Part shown: piece after piece, positions 23,579 through 30,689 of the stretch
How positions within the stretch are numbered: position 1 is the first letter of the stretch
Layout: each line of letters opens with the position of its first letter
Source: a virus
Length of the DNA: 36,017 bases
IMG/VR virus record: IMGVR_UViG_3300046557_000824
Span: 1 to 36,017 of that record
Reading direction: 5' to 3' (one strand)
Translations under genes and position numbers: made by a program
The notes under the pieces: generated by a model
Told to the model about the DNA's origin: nothing
Databases searched by the model: none
What the model saw: the letters and a program-made list of their open reading frames with translations, nothing else

Positions 23579-24697
23579 TTACGTCCCGAACATTTTCTTG
23601 GCGGCTTCTGCGCGACGCGTACCCAGCGTTTCCACGAGCGTATCGAACGAACGCACGATGCTTGACGCCTGGGTAGCGGACGGCATCGGCGTGTGAAGAA
23701 GCCACTGTTGTTGGGTTTCCGTTTCCATTACAGGTTCGACAAACGGCTGCGGGATTAATCGCATTGGCGGTACGTTATGGTCGTCACCGAACTCGAACAA
23801 CTGCGCCGCATCCCGCACCGCGTTGAAGACCCGTGTGACCGGATCGTAGTTTTCGTTATGCGCCCAGGTGTTGGCGGTATGGTACAACGCATCCGCCATG
23901 AGCTTGCGCTGCTCACCCGCAGTTAACACGCGGGTATTGTCATACGCGTTGGCTGGAGCGGAGTCGTTGGTGGCAGGTTCTCCTTGCGGGATTGGTTTAT
24001 AAACGTTACTGAGGTTGTGGACCACCGCCTGAGTGACTTGCTGGCGTGCATACGGGTCGGTGATGCCGTGGATGACATTGGCGAACTGTGCACCCATGTA
24101 ACTGCCGATGCCGGTGTAGTCTTTTTCCACCAACATTCTCTCAACCTCCGCTGAACGAACCCGCGCCATGTGCGAAGAGATATGTGCGGAGTACGTGTTG
24201 CTATGGTATTCGCCCCAGCCGCCGAATTCCCCCAAACGCGGTTTGTCGCAATAGTAAGCTGCGTCGACTTGGTAAGCCGATAAACCGTGACCGTCATCCA
24301 TCAGCTTAGCGATTTCATACAACCACAACAGCTCAGGCGTCTCGTAGGGATCAACATCCGTAAGAAAATTGACGTACTCCGCAGCTTTGTCAGTACCCAT
24401 GGTACCAAAATGGGTGAAGAGATTTGTCAGCAGGTTCGACAAGTCTTGCGCGATCCAAGGTTCTTGCATCATACTCGACTCAAATGGAACTTTGAGGAAC
24501 GTGCAGAGATCTTCCAACGGCTTGACCATATTTTCCCACGAAGCGTATTGTTCCAAGAACTCGCCGCGTGCAATATAGGCTTCACCATTACCGGGGTATT
24601 TCTCATTCAGATTGTAACATCCAAACAGTGCTCGGATGACCGGGGTCACCAGTTTGACCTTGATGACCCCGACGACTTCTTCGTAATTATTCGCCAT
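23579..24697 (-). CDS. DLF-tail paralog 4, 372 aa (longest member)
   Basis: The start was chosen at ATG 24697 (MANNYEEVVGVIKVKLV) after AAGGGGAAGG, 11 nt past the previous stop. The first ~250 residues are unique to this member and predicted helical. The family block is at ~285-335: A-L-Y-H-T-A-N-T-W-A, then V-T-R-V-F-N-A-V-R-D-A-A-Q-L-F, then V-P-P-M-R-L-I-P-Q-P. The end R-R-A-E-A-A-K-K-M-F-G-T has Met in place of Leu in the D-L-F-G tail. Confidence 0.8.
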   Translation of the reverse strand: MANNYEEVVGVIKVKLVTPVIRALFGCYNLNEKYPGNGEAYIARGEFLEQYASWENMVKPLEDLCTFLKVPFESSMMQEPWIAQDLSNLLTNLFTHFGTMGTDKAAEYVNFLTDVDPYETPELLWLYEIAKLMDDGHGLSAYQVDAAYYCDKPRLGEFGGWGEYHSNTYSAHISSHMARVRSAEVERMLVEKDYTGIGSYMGAQFANVIHGITDPYARQQVTQAVVHNLSNVYKPIPQGEPATNDSAPANAYDNTRVLTAGEQRKLMADALYHTANTWAHNENYDPVTRVFNAVRDAAQLFEFGDDHNVPPMRLIPQPFVEPVMETETQQQWLLHTPMPSATQASSIVRSFDTLVETLGTRRAEAAKKMFGT

Positions 24698-24707
24698 CGC
24701 CTTCCCC

Positions 24708-25370
24708 TTACGTACCGAACAAATCTTTTGCTGCACGAACCGTTCTGGCTTTGATAGCTTTACCGTATTCGTTATCATAGCGCAGCCCGTAGCTTTGCTG
24801 CGCCATGACTTCTGGTTCTTCGGGATGCGCGATGCGGTAAGCATCGTACGCGACACCATGAGCCACCTCCACCACGCTCAGGTTCGGTTTCTCAGCCCAC
24901 TTCTTGGCGGTATCGAAGAAACGCTGCTGCTGCGTTTGATGCTGTTCTTGCCGCGCAAGCGCGATGAGGTCGTTCATCTGCCGCGCGCCTTCTTCAGGCG
25001 ACAGTTCTTTCTCCCGGATCTTGGTGTAAATTTGACCAAAATCTTTGGTGAGCGTGGCGGCGTTTGACAAACCAGAGAGTGAGTCCAAATCACCCATGAA
25101 ACTGGTCAACAAGTTCGCGGCCACGTAATTGTCCATATCTTCTTCAGTCGTTACTTCACGGTAATCGAACTTCTGACCTAAGCGGTTAAAAGACACGCCG
25201 TTGACATGACCCATGTTCATCTGGTCACCCATCTTGATCGCTTCTTCGAGTGCTTGGGTAAATTCAGCGGAACTGATAAATCCGCCATGTTCATTGAAAT
25301 AGTCGACGATGAAAGTACGTCCTCGAACATGGATCTCTTGTTGCTCTTTCTTACCTTTACCAGTTTTCAT
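24708..25370 (-). CDS. DLF-tail paralog 3, 220 aa
   Basis: The ATG at 25370 follows the previous stop by 2 nt; GGGGGT from the last Gly codons of that gene is the likely ribosome binding site. Residues ~150-182 hold F-F-D-T-A-K-K-W-A-E-K-P-N-L-S and V-A-H-G-V-A-Y-D-A-Y-R-I. The tail is Y-D-N-E-Y-G-K-A-I-K-A-R-T-V-R-A-A-K-D-L-F-G-T in sense order. It groups with paralogs 1 and 2 by the H-G-V/A motif and by the Y-D-x3-Y/F-x4-I-K-A-R lead-in. Confidence 0.82.
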   Translation of the reverse strand: MKTGKGKKEQQEIHVRGRTFIVDYFNEHGGFISSAEFTQALEEAIKMGDQMNMGHVNGVSFNRLGQKFDYREVTTEEDMDNYVAANLLTSFMGDLDSLSGLSNAATLTKDFGQIYTKIREKELSPEEGARQMNDLIALARQEQHQTQQQRFFDTAKKWAEKPNLSVVEVAHGVAYDAYRIAHPEEPEVMAQQSYGLRYDNEYGKAIKARTVRAAKDLFGT

Positions 25371-25372
25371 AC

Positions 25373-26095
25373 TTAACCCCCGAATAAGTCTTTGGCGGCG
25401 CGCAGCTTGCGTTCCTTGATCTGTTCGCTCAGATGGGTATCGTAGTGCCGGGCGTAAGCTTGACCTGCACTGATGTCGTAAGCTTTGCGCATGCTGTCCG
25501 GAATGAATTTCGTGCCACCAAAATCGAACTCTTTGGCATCCACTCCGTAGATCTTGTACAGATCGTGCGCCACACCGTGACAGCGTTCCATTGGCGTGAG
25601 GTCCGGTTCGGCAGCCCAGTGGTTGGCGATATCAAACGCTTGGCGCAGTTCTGCGGTGCGCTTGTCTTGCATTTCCCGGACAGCTGCTCGCTCGTAGTGT
25701 TCCGAACGCTGGCGATTGTGTTCATGGATCGCCTCCTTCTCTTCCTCCGACTTGCTTTCCCATGCCAATCCAGCAGCTTCGTCGCCAGCCATCATGGTGG
25801 CAGCGAAAATCAAGCCCGACGCCACCTGCGCTTTCAGGTGCAGTTGCAAACGGCCGGGACCAAAGCCCGGCAGTTCCTTCAGCGCCTCAGCGTCTTCCGG
25901 GCTCATCAAGCCTGTCGGCAAAATTTCGTCCGGCACATTGGTAACCATGCCGATCTCGACGCTTTCGAGTTTTTCGTAGACGCTCTCGGAAATATCGTCG
26001 AGAACCCGCATCAACCGTACCGGGTCGGAATCCTTCGGAATTCCCGAGACCGTAATGACCGCACGTGGCCCGCGTTCGTTATTTTCAAATTCCAT
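25373..26095 (-). CDS. DLF-tail paralog 2, 240 aa
   Basis: The ATG at 26095 follows GAGGAG, 9 nt after the previous stop. The N-terminal part has a strand plus G-I-P-K motif (A-V-I-T-V-S-G-I-P-K, ~12-21) shared with paralog 1 (V-V-I-M-G-V-P-K-K). A Glu/Arg/His-rich helix lies at ~110-155. The family block at ~152-185 reads A-F-D-I-A-N-H-W-A-A-E-P-D-L-T, then M-E-R-C-H-G-V-A-H-D-L-Y-K-I-Y-G. The tail is E-R-K-L-R-A-A-K-D-L-F-G-G. Confidence 0.82.
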   Translation of the reverse strand: MEFENNERGPRAVITVSGIPKDSDPVRLMRVLDDISESVYEKLESVEIGMVTNVPDEILPTGLMSPEDAEALKELPGFGPGRLQLHLKAQVASGLIFAATMMAGDEAAGLAWESKSEEEKEAIHEHNRQRSEHYERAAVREMQDKRTAELRQAFDIANHWAAEPDLTPMERCHGVAHDLYKIYGVDAKEFDFGGTKFIPDSMRKAYDISAGQAYARHYDTHLSEQIKERKLRAAKDLFGG

Positions 26096-26104
26096 GGTGA
26101 CTCC

Positions 26105-26854
26105 TCACTTCTGACCAAACAGGTCTTTGGCAGCGCGAATCGAGCGTGCCTTGATGTCCTCGACGAAGTGCGTGTCGAAGTGCTTGTCATAATCCCGACC
26201 GGGATCGACTTCCATTGGTCGTCCGGCTGCATCAGCGCCACGGGTTTCGCCATAGCGGCTGTAGAGGTCACGTACAGCACCGTGGACGCGTTCACGCGGC
26301 GTCAGGTCGGTACCGGTCGACCATTTCTGGGCGGTTTCGAAAGCGTGCTCAACGGCTTCCAAACGGCGCTTCTCGGCCGCTTCGTTGGATTCTTTGCGCA
26401 AATGGCGTACGCGTTCGATCATGCGCTGTTGTTCTTCAGGCGACATCTCGTCGAAATTTTTGTCTTCTTCGTCTATAGCGCGCAGACGCTGCTGGCGATC
26501 TTGGTGGATAAACAACGCCATCAACGCCTTACCTTCGCCGCTGTTGATATAATCCAGCATCTCTTCATCCCCTTCGCTCTTCGCAAACATCAGCGGGGCA
26601 TGCAGATTCACGTCCTTGATCTTGACCACATCGATGAAGTCGTATGCGTTGCGAACGGCTTCGCCGATGGCTGGGATAATAGTGCGCGCGTTGTAGTTGT
26701 CCTTTTTCGGGACACCCATGATCACCACCATCTCGCCGACCAACGGTTTTGTTTCATCCGGCATCTTACCGTCGAAAATTTGGTTACGTGTTTCTTCAGC
26801 CACTTCCATTTTGCCGGTGTTTTTCTTAGCCGCTTTTGCTTTCTTCGTAGCCAT
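26105..26854 (-). CDS. DLF-tail paralog 1 (first of the array), 249 aa
   Basis: It starts at ATG 26854 with CAGGAGG 6 nt upstream. The N-terminus is Lys/Ala-rich (MATKKAKAAKKNTGK). V-V-I-M-G-V-P-K-K (43-51) is shared with paralog 2. A long charged helix follows at ~118-170. The family block is at 171-202: A-F-E-T-A-Q-K-W, then P-R-E-R-V-H-G-A-V-R-D-L-Y-S-R-Y-G. The tail at 234-249 is I-K-A-R-S-I-R-A-A-K-D-L-F-G-Q-K in sense order. It follows a terminator and a ~110-nt gap, so the array promoter is probably just upstream. Function unknown. Confidence 0.83.
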   Translation of the reverse strand: MATKKAKAAKKNTGKMEVAEETRNQIFDGKMPDETKPLVGEMVVIMGVPKKDNYNARTIIPAIGEAVRNAYDFIDVVKIKDVNLHAPLMFAKSEGDEEMLDYINSGEGKALMALFIHQDRQQRLRAIDEEDKNFDEMSPEEQQRMIERVRHLRKESNEAAEKRRLEAVEHAFETAQKWSTGTDLTPRERVHGAVRDLYSRYGETRGADAAGRPMEVDPGRDYDKHFDTHFVEDIKARSIRAAKDLFGQK

Positions 26855-26937
26855 GATATCCTCCTGTTGTGTTGTGGTTAACTAGATAATTTGTTTCTCC
26901 AATATTCTTTAACCCCTGCAACTTTTGCAACACAAAC

Positions 26938-26962
26938 GAGGCCGATTCGGAGAACCGGCCTC
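26938..26962 (-). terminator. Hairpin terminator after the 92-aa gene
   Basis: An 11-bp stem including one G-T pair (26938-26948 with 26952-26962) and a 3-nt loop is followed on the minus strand by GTTTGTGTTG. It lies 7 nt beyond the stop at 26970 and separates that gene from the paralog array. Confidence 0.72.
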
Positions 26963-26969
26963 ACCAGGA

Positions 26970-27248
26970 TTACACCAACATCGTGATCTCGTCGATGCCG
27001 ATCAGGGTCAAGCCCTTGACGTAGGCGTTCCACGACATGTGGTCGCTGGCCAGCTCTTTGGCGACATTGGCAGCGGCGCCAGCGGCGTCATGGGAATCTT
27101 GCCCCGGCCTGATGACGAACGCCTGGATGCGCTTTTTCAGTTCTTCTTCGTTGATGTTTTTGTCCTTGAGGATCTTGCGCCACGCTTGGCTCAGCGTGTT
27201 GATCTCGGTGGGACGGTTGATGCCGATATGGACGACGGTAACGGACAT
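26970..27248 (-). CDS. Hypothetical protein, 92 aa
   Basis: It starts at ATG 27248 with AAAGGAAG 6 nt upstream. The small protein begins with a strand (MSVTVVHIGINRP), followed by Lys/Glu helices (I-N-E-E-E-L-K-K-R-I) and a C-terminal strand (L-T-L-I-G-I-D-E-I-T-M-L-V). It lies between two hairpins, so it is probably a single-gene transcript. No family is recognised. Confidence 0.78.
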   Translation of the reverse strand: MSVTVVHIGINRPTEINTLSQAWRKILKDKNINEEELKKRIQAFVIRPGQDSHDAAGAAANVAKELASDHMSWNAYVKGLTLIGIDEITMLV

Positions 27249-27281
27249 GATACTTCCTTTCTTCAGGTGGTGGTAAAAAGA

Positions 27282-27324
27282 GACGGCATACCTAGCCCCC
27301 GTGATGGGAGGCTAGGCGTTATGC
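27282..27324 (-). terminator. Hairpin plus TATGCCGTC element
   Basis: The stem CCTAGCC/GGCTAGG (27291-27297 with 27310-27316) is extended by CCC/GGG. Outer GCATA/TATGC pairs flank it. On the minus strand it is followed by TATGCCGTC (complement of 27282-27290) and TCTTTTT, so it fits an intrinsic terminator for the 149-aa gene. Confidence 0.8.
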
Positions 27325-27327
27325 GGT

Positions 27328-27777
27328 TTATTTGGTGATGATGGGGATAACTTTACGACCGACGGAACCGGGGGCGTAGTTGGCACAAATAGCGGTGGCC
27401 ATGGCGCGGGCATCGGTTACCATGCGCGACATGCTGCGGTGCCCCGAACGTTGCAATTTTTTGTTCGGTTTGATCTGGAGTTGCAGCTTCAATACACCTT
27501 TGTCGACCGTGGTGGTGACCAGGGCGGTGTGGGCCATTTCCAGTTCTTCCCGGCGCAGGTTAAAGAAGAACTCGCCGCAGGGTTTATAGTCCTCGTTGTA
27601 ATGCAGCCGACATTCGATGTCCGCGAACGCCGAGTTACGGCTCGGCAGCGGGAACACGACCTTGTCCTTGGTGGCTACCAGATTCAATGCTTCGATCACG
27701 TCATAGACGAATTTGAAGTCGCTAGGGCATGCGTCATGCGGGCTATTCTTGTTTCTGGTTTCGTCGATCAGATTCAT
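27328..27777 (-). CDS. Hypothetical protein, 149 aa
   Basis: Begins MNLIDETRNKNSPHDACPSD. The C-terminal part is basic (K-P-N-K-K-L-Q-R-S-G-H-R-S-M-S-R). There is a beta-rich middle around E-C-R-L-H-Y. The Shine-Dalgarno is weak (TTAGAAACC before ATG). The gene starts 12 nt after the 130-aa gene and likely shares its transcript, which ends at the hairpin near 27300. Not recognised. Confidence 0.75.
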   Translation of the reverse strand: MNLIDETRNKNSPHDACPSDFKFVYDVIEALNLVATKDKVVFPLPSRNSAFADIECRLHYNEDYKPCGEFFFNLRREELEMAHTALVTTTVDKGVLKLQLQIKPNKKLQRSGHRSMSRMVTDARAMATAICANYAPGSVGRKVIPIITK

Positions 27778-27789
27778 GGTTTCTAAGTA

Positions 27790-28182
27790 TCAGTGTTGAT
27801 GTTCAGCTGCCCTGCGTACGCCTTCGATCAACCCCGCTTCCGTGGTGCGTAGTACATACGTGTCAAGGATCACCGGTTTCTTTTCGTCGGTGGCGATCGT
27901 CAAGAAGATTTGTTTCTGGACAAAAGCGGAGAGTGAAAGGCGTGCCACCAAAGGATGTGTATTGGCGTTTTCAGCGGCGCACTTCTTGACTTCCGCAAAC
28001 AACGTTTCCAAATGAAACTGGATACCGGCTCCTGCGGCTTGCTGGAGCAGTTCTCGTTCCATCAATTCCACCGTTGTCCACTGCATGAGCTTCGGAATCA
28101 AGCCATACACGGACGCTTCCTTAATCTGCTCTTTAAAGTCAGTGACCCACTTAGGGACCGTGACTGCGATTGCTTTTGCCAA
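27790..28182 (-). CDS. Hypothetical protein, 130 aa, TTG start
   Basis: The only credible start is TTG 28182 (reading MAKAIAVTVPKW), placed 3 nt after GAGGGTG; no ATG occurs in the first 30 codons. It is a helix-rich soluble protein (V-E-L-M-E-R-E-L-L-Q-Q-A). It follows the 52-aa zinc-ribbon gene by 16 nt and the AACAACA leader motif lies between them. Function unknown. Confidence 0.75.
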   Translation of the reverse strand: MAKAIAVTVPKWVTDFKEQIKEASVYGLIPKLMQWTTVELMERELLQQAAGAGIQFHLETLFAEVKKCAAENANTHPLVARLSLSAFVQKQIFLTIATDEKKPVILDTYVLRTTEAGLIEGVRRAAEHQH

Positions 28183-28198
28183 TTCACCCTCGTTGTTG

Positions 28199-28357
28199 TT
28201 AATTGTTGGTTTGTTCCCCTTCCTCGTCGGGGATGGGGGCGTAAGTTCTACCGCACCAGCGACACAGCAGGTCTTCTTGGAGTTGACCTATGCCGCATTT
28301 GCAGATCCATTTGCTAGATGGGAGTACCGAAAGAACCACTGGAGTATACGAAACCAT
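28199..28357 (-). CDS. Small zinc-ribbon protein, 52 aa
   Basis: The ATG at 28357 has AAGGG 6 nt upstream. The product has C19-x-C21 and C32-x2-C35 in W-I-C-K-C-G and C-R-W-C-G-R, spaced like a minimal zinc ribbon or rubredoxin-like knuckle, then an acidic tail ending EQTNN. Such small ribbons often bind nucleic acid or a polymerase, but the partner is unknown. It is first in a three-gene unit with the 130- and 149-aa genes, after a terminator hairpin. The TAA and following bases belong to the AACAACA leader of the next gene. Confidence 0.7.
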   Translation of the reverse strand: MVSYTPVVLSVLPSSKWICKCGIGQLQEDLLCRWCGRTYAPIPDEEGEQTNN

Positions 28358-28379
28358 GTCGACCCTTAAAAGAAGAAGA

Positions 28380-28420
28380 GGGAAAGTTGCATCATACTAC
28401 TACATAGCAACAACCTTCCC
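28380..28420 (-). terminator. Hairpin terminator before the zinc-ribbon gene
   Basis: The two-part stem GGGAA/TTCCC (28380-28384 with 28416-28420) and GTTGC/GCAAC (28386-28390 with 28407-28411) is followed on the minus strand by TCTTCTTCTTTT. It lies ~25 nt past the stop of the 126-aa gene. Confidence 0.72.
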
Positions 28421-28444
28421 TGTTCAAAATTTATTGCAAGTCGA

Positions 28445-28825
28445 CTAGCTACGTCGCGGTAACCCCTTGAACTCACGAGCGATACGCGCCTTAGCCCGCT
28501 TTGAGAGCTTCTTAGTGAAGTCGCCCTTGGGGTCGGTACTGGTGGCCAGATACTTACCCTGCTTGATGCGACTAGCGTCGAAAGCGGTTACCACTTCGTT
28601 CTCGCCGTTGCGGGTAAAGTGGAACAAGTCTTTACCATTTTCATCGTCATACACCACCGCAACCGCAGCACCGTACAAATCCTCAACCATGGCGTCGTGG
28701 GCACGGTCTTTGGCACTGCGGGCGTACTTGTACCAGCGAGTGGTGCCGCTGATGACGGCGGTTTTGGTAGCATCGGTGAAGTAGTAGACAACAATGGTGC
28801 GTCTGTTGAGAGATTGCATCACCAT
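28445..28825 (-). CDS. Hypothetical basic protein, 126 aa
   Basis: The start was chosen at ATG 28825 with AGGGGG 5 nt upstream; it overlaps the stop of the 87-aa gene, and a GTG one codon earlier or ATG two codons later are possible. There is an N-terminal strand (R-T-I-V-V-Y-Y-F), then helices, and a C-terminal Lys/Arg cluster (T-K-K-L-S-K-R-A-K-A-R-I-A-R). A nucleic-acid contact is possible from charge. Not recognised. Confidence 0.75.
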   Translation of the reverse strand: MVMQSLNRRTIVVYYFTDATKTAVISGTTRWYKYARSAKDRAHDAMVEDLYGAAVAVVYDDENGKDLFHFTRNGENEVVTAFDASRIKQGKYLATSTDPKGDFTKKLSKRAKARIAREFKGLPRRS

Positions 28826-29088
28826 CACACCCCCTGCCCGTAGATCCCGTCGACAAGGTCACCGATCAGAATCGATCCGGTGCCGGCATGGGTATCCAGA
28901 TGTTCATCGCGAGTACCCCACAAATCAAGGCTCACACCTTCCGCGTTGATCGTGATTTGGAGCGTACCGTCGGTTTCTTCCCCGTCAACCGGGACGGTGA
29001 TGTTTTCATACACCACACGGACATCGTTCACGGCGGGCTGGAATGTCACGCCGCCATCTAGGCTGATTTTGACTACTTGGTTACTCAT
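28825..29088 (-). CDS. Hypothetical acidic beta-rich protein, 87 aa
   Basis: It starts at ATG 29088 with AAGGAA 7 nt upstream and begins MSNQVVKISLDGGVTFQPA. The composition suggests an all-beta fold and it is acidic (D-G-E-E-T-D-G). The start lies inside the last codons of the 327-aa gene (8-bp overlap) and the stop overlaps the 126-aa gene, so all three are coupled. No motif is recognised. Confidence 0.78.
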   Translation of the reverse strand: MSNQVVKISLDGGVTFQPAVNDVRVVYENITVPVDGEETDGTLQITINAEGVSLDLWGTRDEHLDTHAGTGSILIGDLVDGIYGQGV

Positions 29089-30064
29089 GGTGATTTTCCT
29101 TCTGTTGTTGATTATTGGTTTTACGCAAAGCGCCGTGCCACCAGAACAACTGGTCTTTGAAGCGGCGCAAACGGCTGGTGCCGATGTGGTCGCGGATCTT
29201 CGCCACGTAGTCGAGGTTGGTCATGTTCATGAGGTTCATCAACCCATCGAGTGACGTGACTTCATTGGCCAACCGATACAGGTCCACCACGTGGTAAGCG
29301 TAGTTGCTGCGCAAGACTTGTGGGATCTTTGAGGCTTCTTTGCGACTGAGAAGATACATGTGTGCATCGAGGTTCGCGGTGCTGAGGACAGCCAACCCTT
29401 CGGTGATGTCTTTCATGGCCAAGAAACCAGTGCGGTACACCATGCTACCAGAATAGTCTTTGTTGGCCATGTCCTCTGCGGTGTCCATCTCTTGGGGGTT
29501 ATCGGGATCAGACATGACGTTGTAACTCCGCACCACCATGTAGCCCTTGGCATCGAACTCCTTGGGGTAGATGACGTAAACGGTCGGTAGCAGATAGCAC
29601 GCCGTAATAGCGAACGAGATGATACGCACCGTGTAACCGTCTGGCCAGCGTGGGTCGATGTAAATCAAGTACGCCCCGGTGGAGTTCTCGATCACCAGCG
29701 TATCAACCGGCAGCAGCATGAACGAATTGAGGGACTTGACCATATTCCGCCAATCCTTAAAATTCCCTTCGACCTTCTCAAAGGCTTGCCAGTATTCTTC
29801 GTTACTGGCGTTGTCAAAGCTGTGATGCAGGTTAAGGTTGAGCACCGGCCAGACGAACTTGGTGGCGTTTTGCACCATCACCCGGACATCGAACACATCT
29901 TTCTCCAGACGGGCTTTCGGGTAGAGCTTTTCGAACCCAGGCGAGAAAACCAACTTCTTGGGATTCTCAGCGATCTGAAGTGAGACCGGCGGCATACCGA
30001 GTGAAATGCCCAGCAGTTCCTGCGACGCCGTGGTTTTGGCGAAGGTGGGTTTGGTTAATGGCAT
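29081..30064 (-). CDS. Hypothetical protein, 327 aa
   Basis: It starts at ATG 30064 with AAGGAA 11 nt upstream. The alpha/beta protein has a hydrophobic stretch (I-I-S-F-A-I-T-A-C-Y-L-L-P-T-V-Y-V-I-Y) near 145-165, too polar-flanked to call a membrane helix with certainty. A Leu/Met-rich segment lies near 285. The last residues (NNQQQKENHHE) are encoded by a copy of the AATCAACAACA leader motif that serves the next gene. A candidate phage promoter lies 63 nt upstream. Not recognised. Confidence 0.8.
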   Translation of the reverse strand: MPLTKPTFAKTTASQELLGISLGMPPVSLQIAENPKKLVFSPGFEKLYPKARLEKDVFDVRVMVQNATKFVWPVLNLNLHHSFDNASNEEYWQAFEKVEGNFKDWRNMVKSLNSFMLLPVDTLVIENSTGAYLIYIDPRWPDGYTVRIISFAITACYLLPTVYVIYPKEFDAKGYMVVRSYNVMSDPDNPQEMDTAEDMANKDYSGSMVYRTGFLAMKDITEGLAVLSTANLDAHMYLLSRKEASKIPQVLRSNYAYHVVDLYRLANEVTSLDGLMNLMNMTNLDYVAKIRDHIGTSRLRRFKDQLFWWHGALRKTNNQQQKENHHE

Positions 30065-30126
30065 CGTGATGATTTCCTTGGATATGTTGTTGATTATAGA
30101 GGTACTTCGTATAATGGTTCAAAAGA

Positions 30127-30134
30127 GTAATATA
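30127..30134 (-). promoter_or_regulatory. TATATTAC box, candidate phiKZ-type early promoter
   Basis: The minus strand carries TATATTAC within TTATATATTACTC, 63 nt upstream of the 327-aa gene. From memory this is the core reported for early phiKZ promoters. The site lies in an AT-rich gap just after a terminator hairpin, where a promoter is expected. Confidence 0.5.
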
Positions 30135-30152
30135 TAACCAAAAAAATGTAGA

Positions 30153-30189
30153 GACGACATAAATCCCGCTACCCTTCAGGGTAGCGGGA
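30153..30189 (-). terminator. Hairpin plus TATGTCGTC element
   Basis: A perfect 11-bp stem (30164-30174 with 30179-30189) with a TTCA loop is followed on the minus strand by TATGTCGTC (complement of 30153-30161) and then TTTTTTT (complement of 30140-30146). It lies just past the stop at 30199. Confidence 0.85.
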
Positions 30190-30198
30190 GTATGCGCG

Positions 30199-30600
30199 TT
30201 AAGCGGCGAGCGGGGTGGGAACAGCGACAGTGACTGGCAGTTTGTTCAGGCGCAAGAACTGTTGGATATCGTTTGCGATGTGGGGTGCGGTCTTTTGGTT
30301 GTACTTCACCCGGACTGCGTTTTCATCGAACGACTTGGCCATGTAGATCACCGAGATCAAACCGTCGTCCGTCAGCTTGGTTTCGATGTATACCCGACGG
30401 GTAATGGGGCGGTGGCCCCATTTACGTTCCAGCCAATCAGCGGTGAAGGAAATCGCGGTCATGGCAGTAGCGTCGATATGCACGCGGATGGCTGCATCGT
30501 TGATACAGTAGTTGCGCACCGCTTCCATGGCATCCATGACGAAAGCGGCGTAAACTGCACCGCCCTTGGAAGGCGATACTTGTTTTGTCGTTGTGAGCAT
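30199..30600 (-). CDS. Hypothetical protein, 133 aa
   Basis: The start was chosen at ATG 30600 (MLTTTKQVSPSKGGAVYAAF), although it lacks a Shine-Dalgarno (leader AATAACAAACAAA). The frame extends to a TTG inside the upstream hairpin, which is less likely. It is an alpha/beta protein with helix A-F-V-M-D-A-M-E-A-V-R and later strands (R-V-Y-I-E-T-K-L). Its own hairpins flank it on both sides, so it is monocistronic. Not recognised. Confidence 0.72.
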   Translation of the reverse strand: MLTTTKQVSPSKGGAVYAAFVMDAMEAVRNYCINDAAIRVHIDATAMTAISFTADWLERKWGHRPITRRVYIETKLTDDGLISVIYMAKSFDENAVRVKYNQKTAPHIANDIQQFLRLNKLPVTVAVPTPLAA

Positions 30601-30627
30601 TTTGTTTGTTATTGGCTTGTAAGTTGA

Positions 30628-30663
30628 TTGAACGAAGGAGCGGTGGTTGGCCCCTTCATTCAA
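30628..30663 (-). terminator. Long stem-loop between the 257-aa and 133-aa genes
   Basis: A 14-bp stem with two G-U pairs (30628-30641 with 30650-30663) and an 8-nt loop lies 26 nt beyond the stop at 30690. It lacks a clean T run, so termination may be weak or the loop may be a processing site. Confidence 0.55.
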
Positions 30664-30689
30664 TAAGTCTCTTTCAGGTGCTACGGGTG

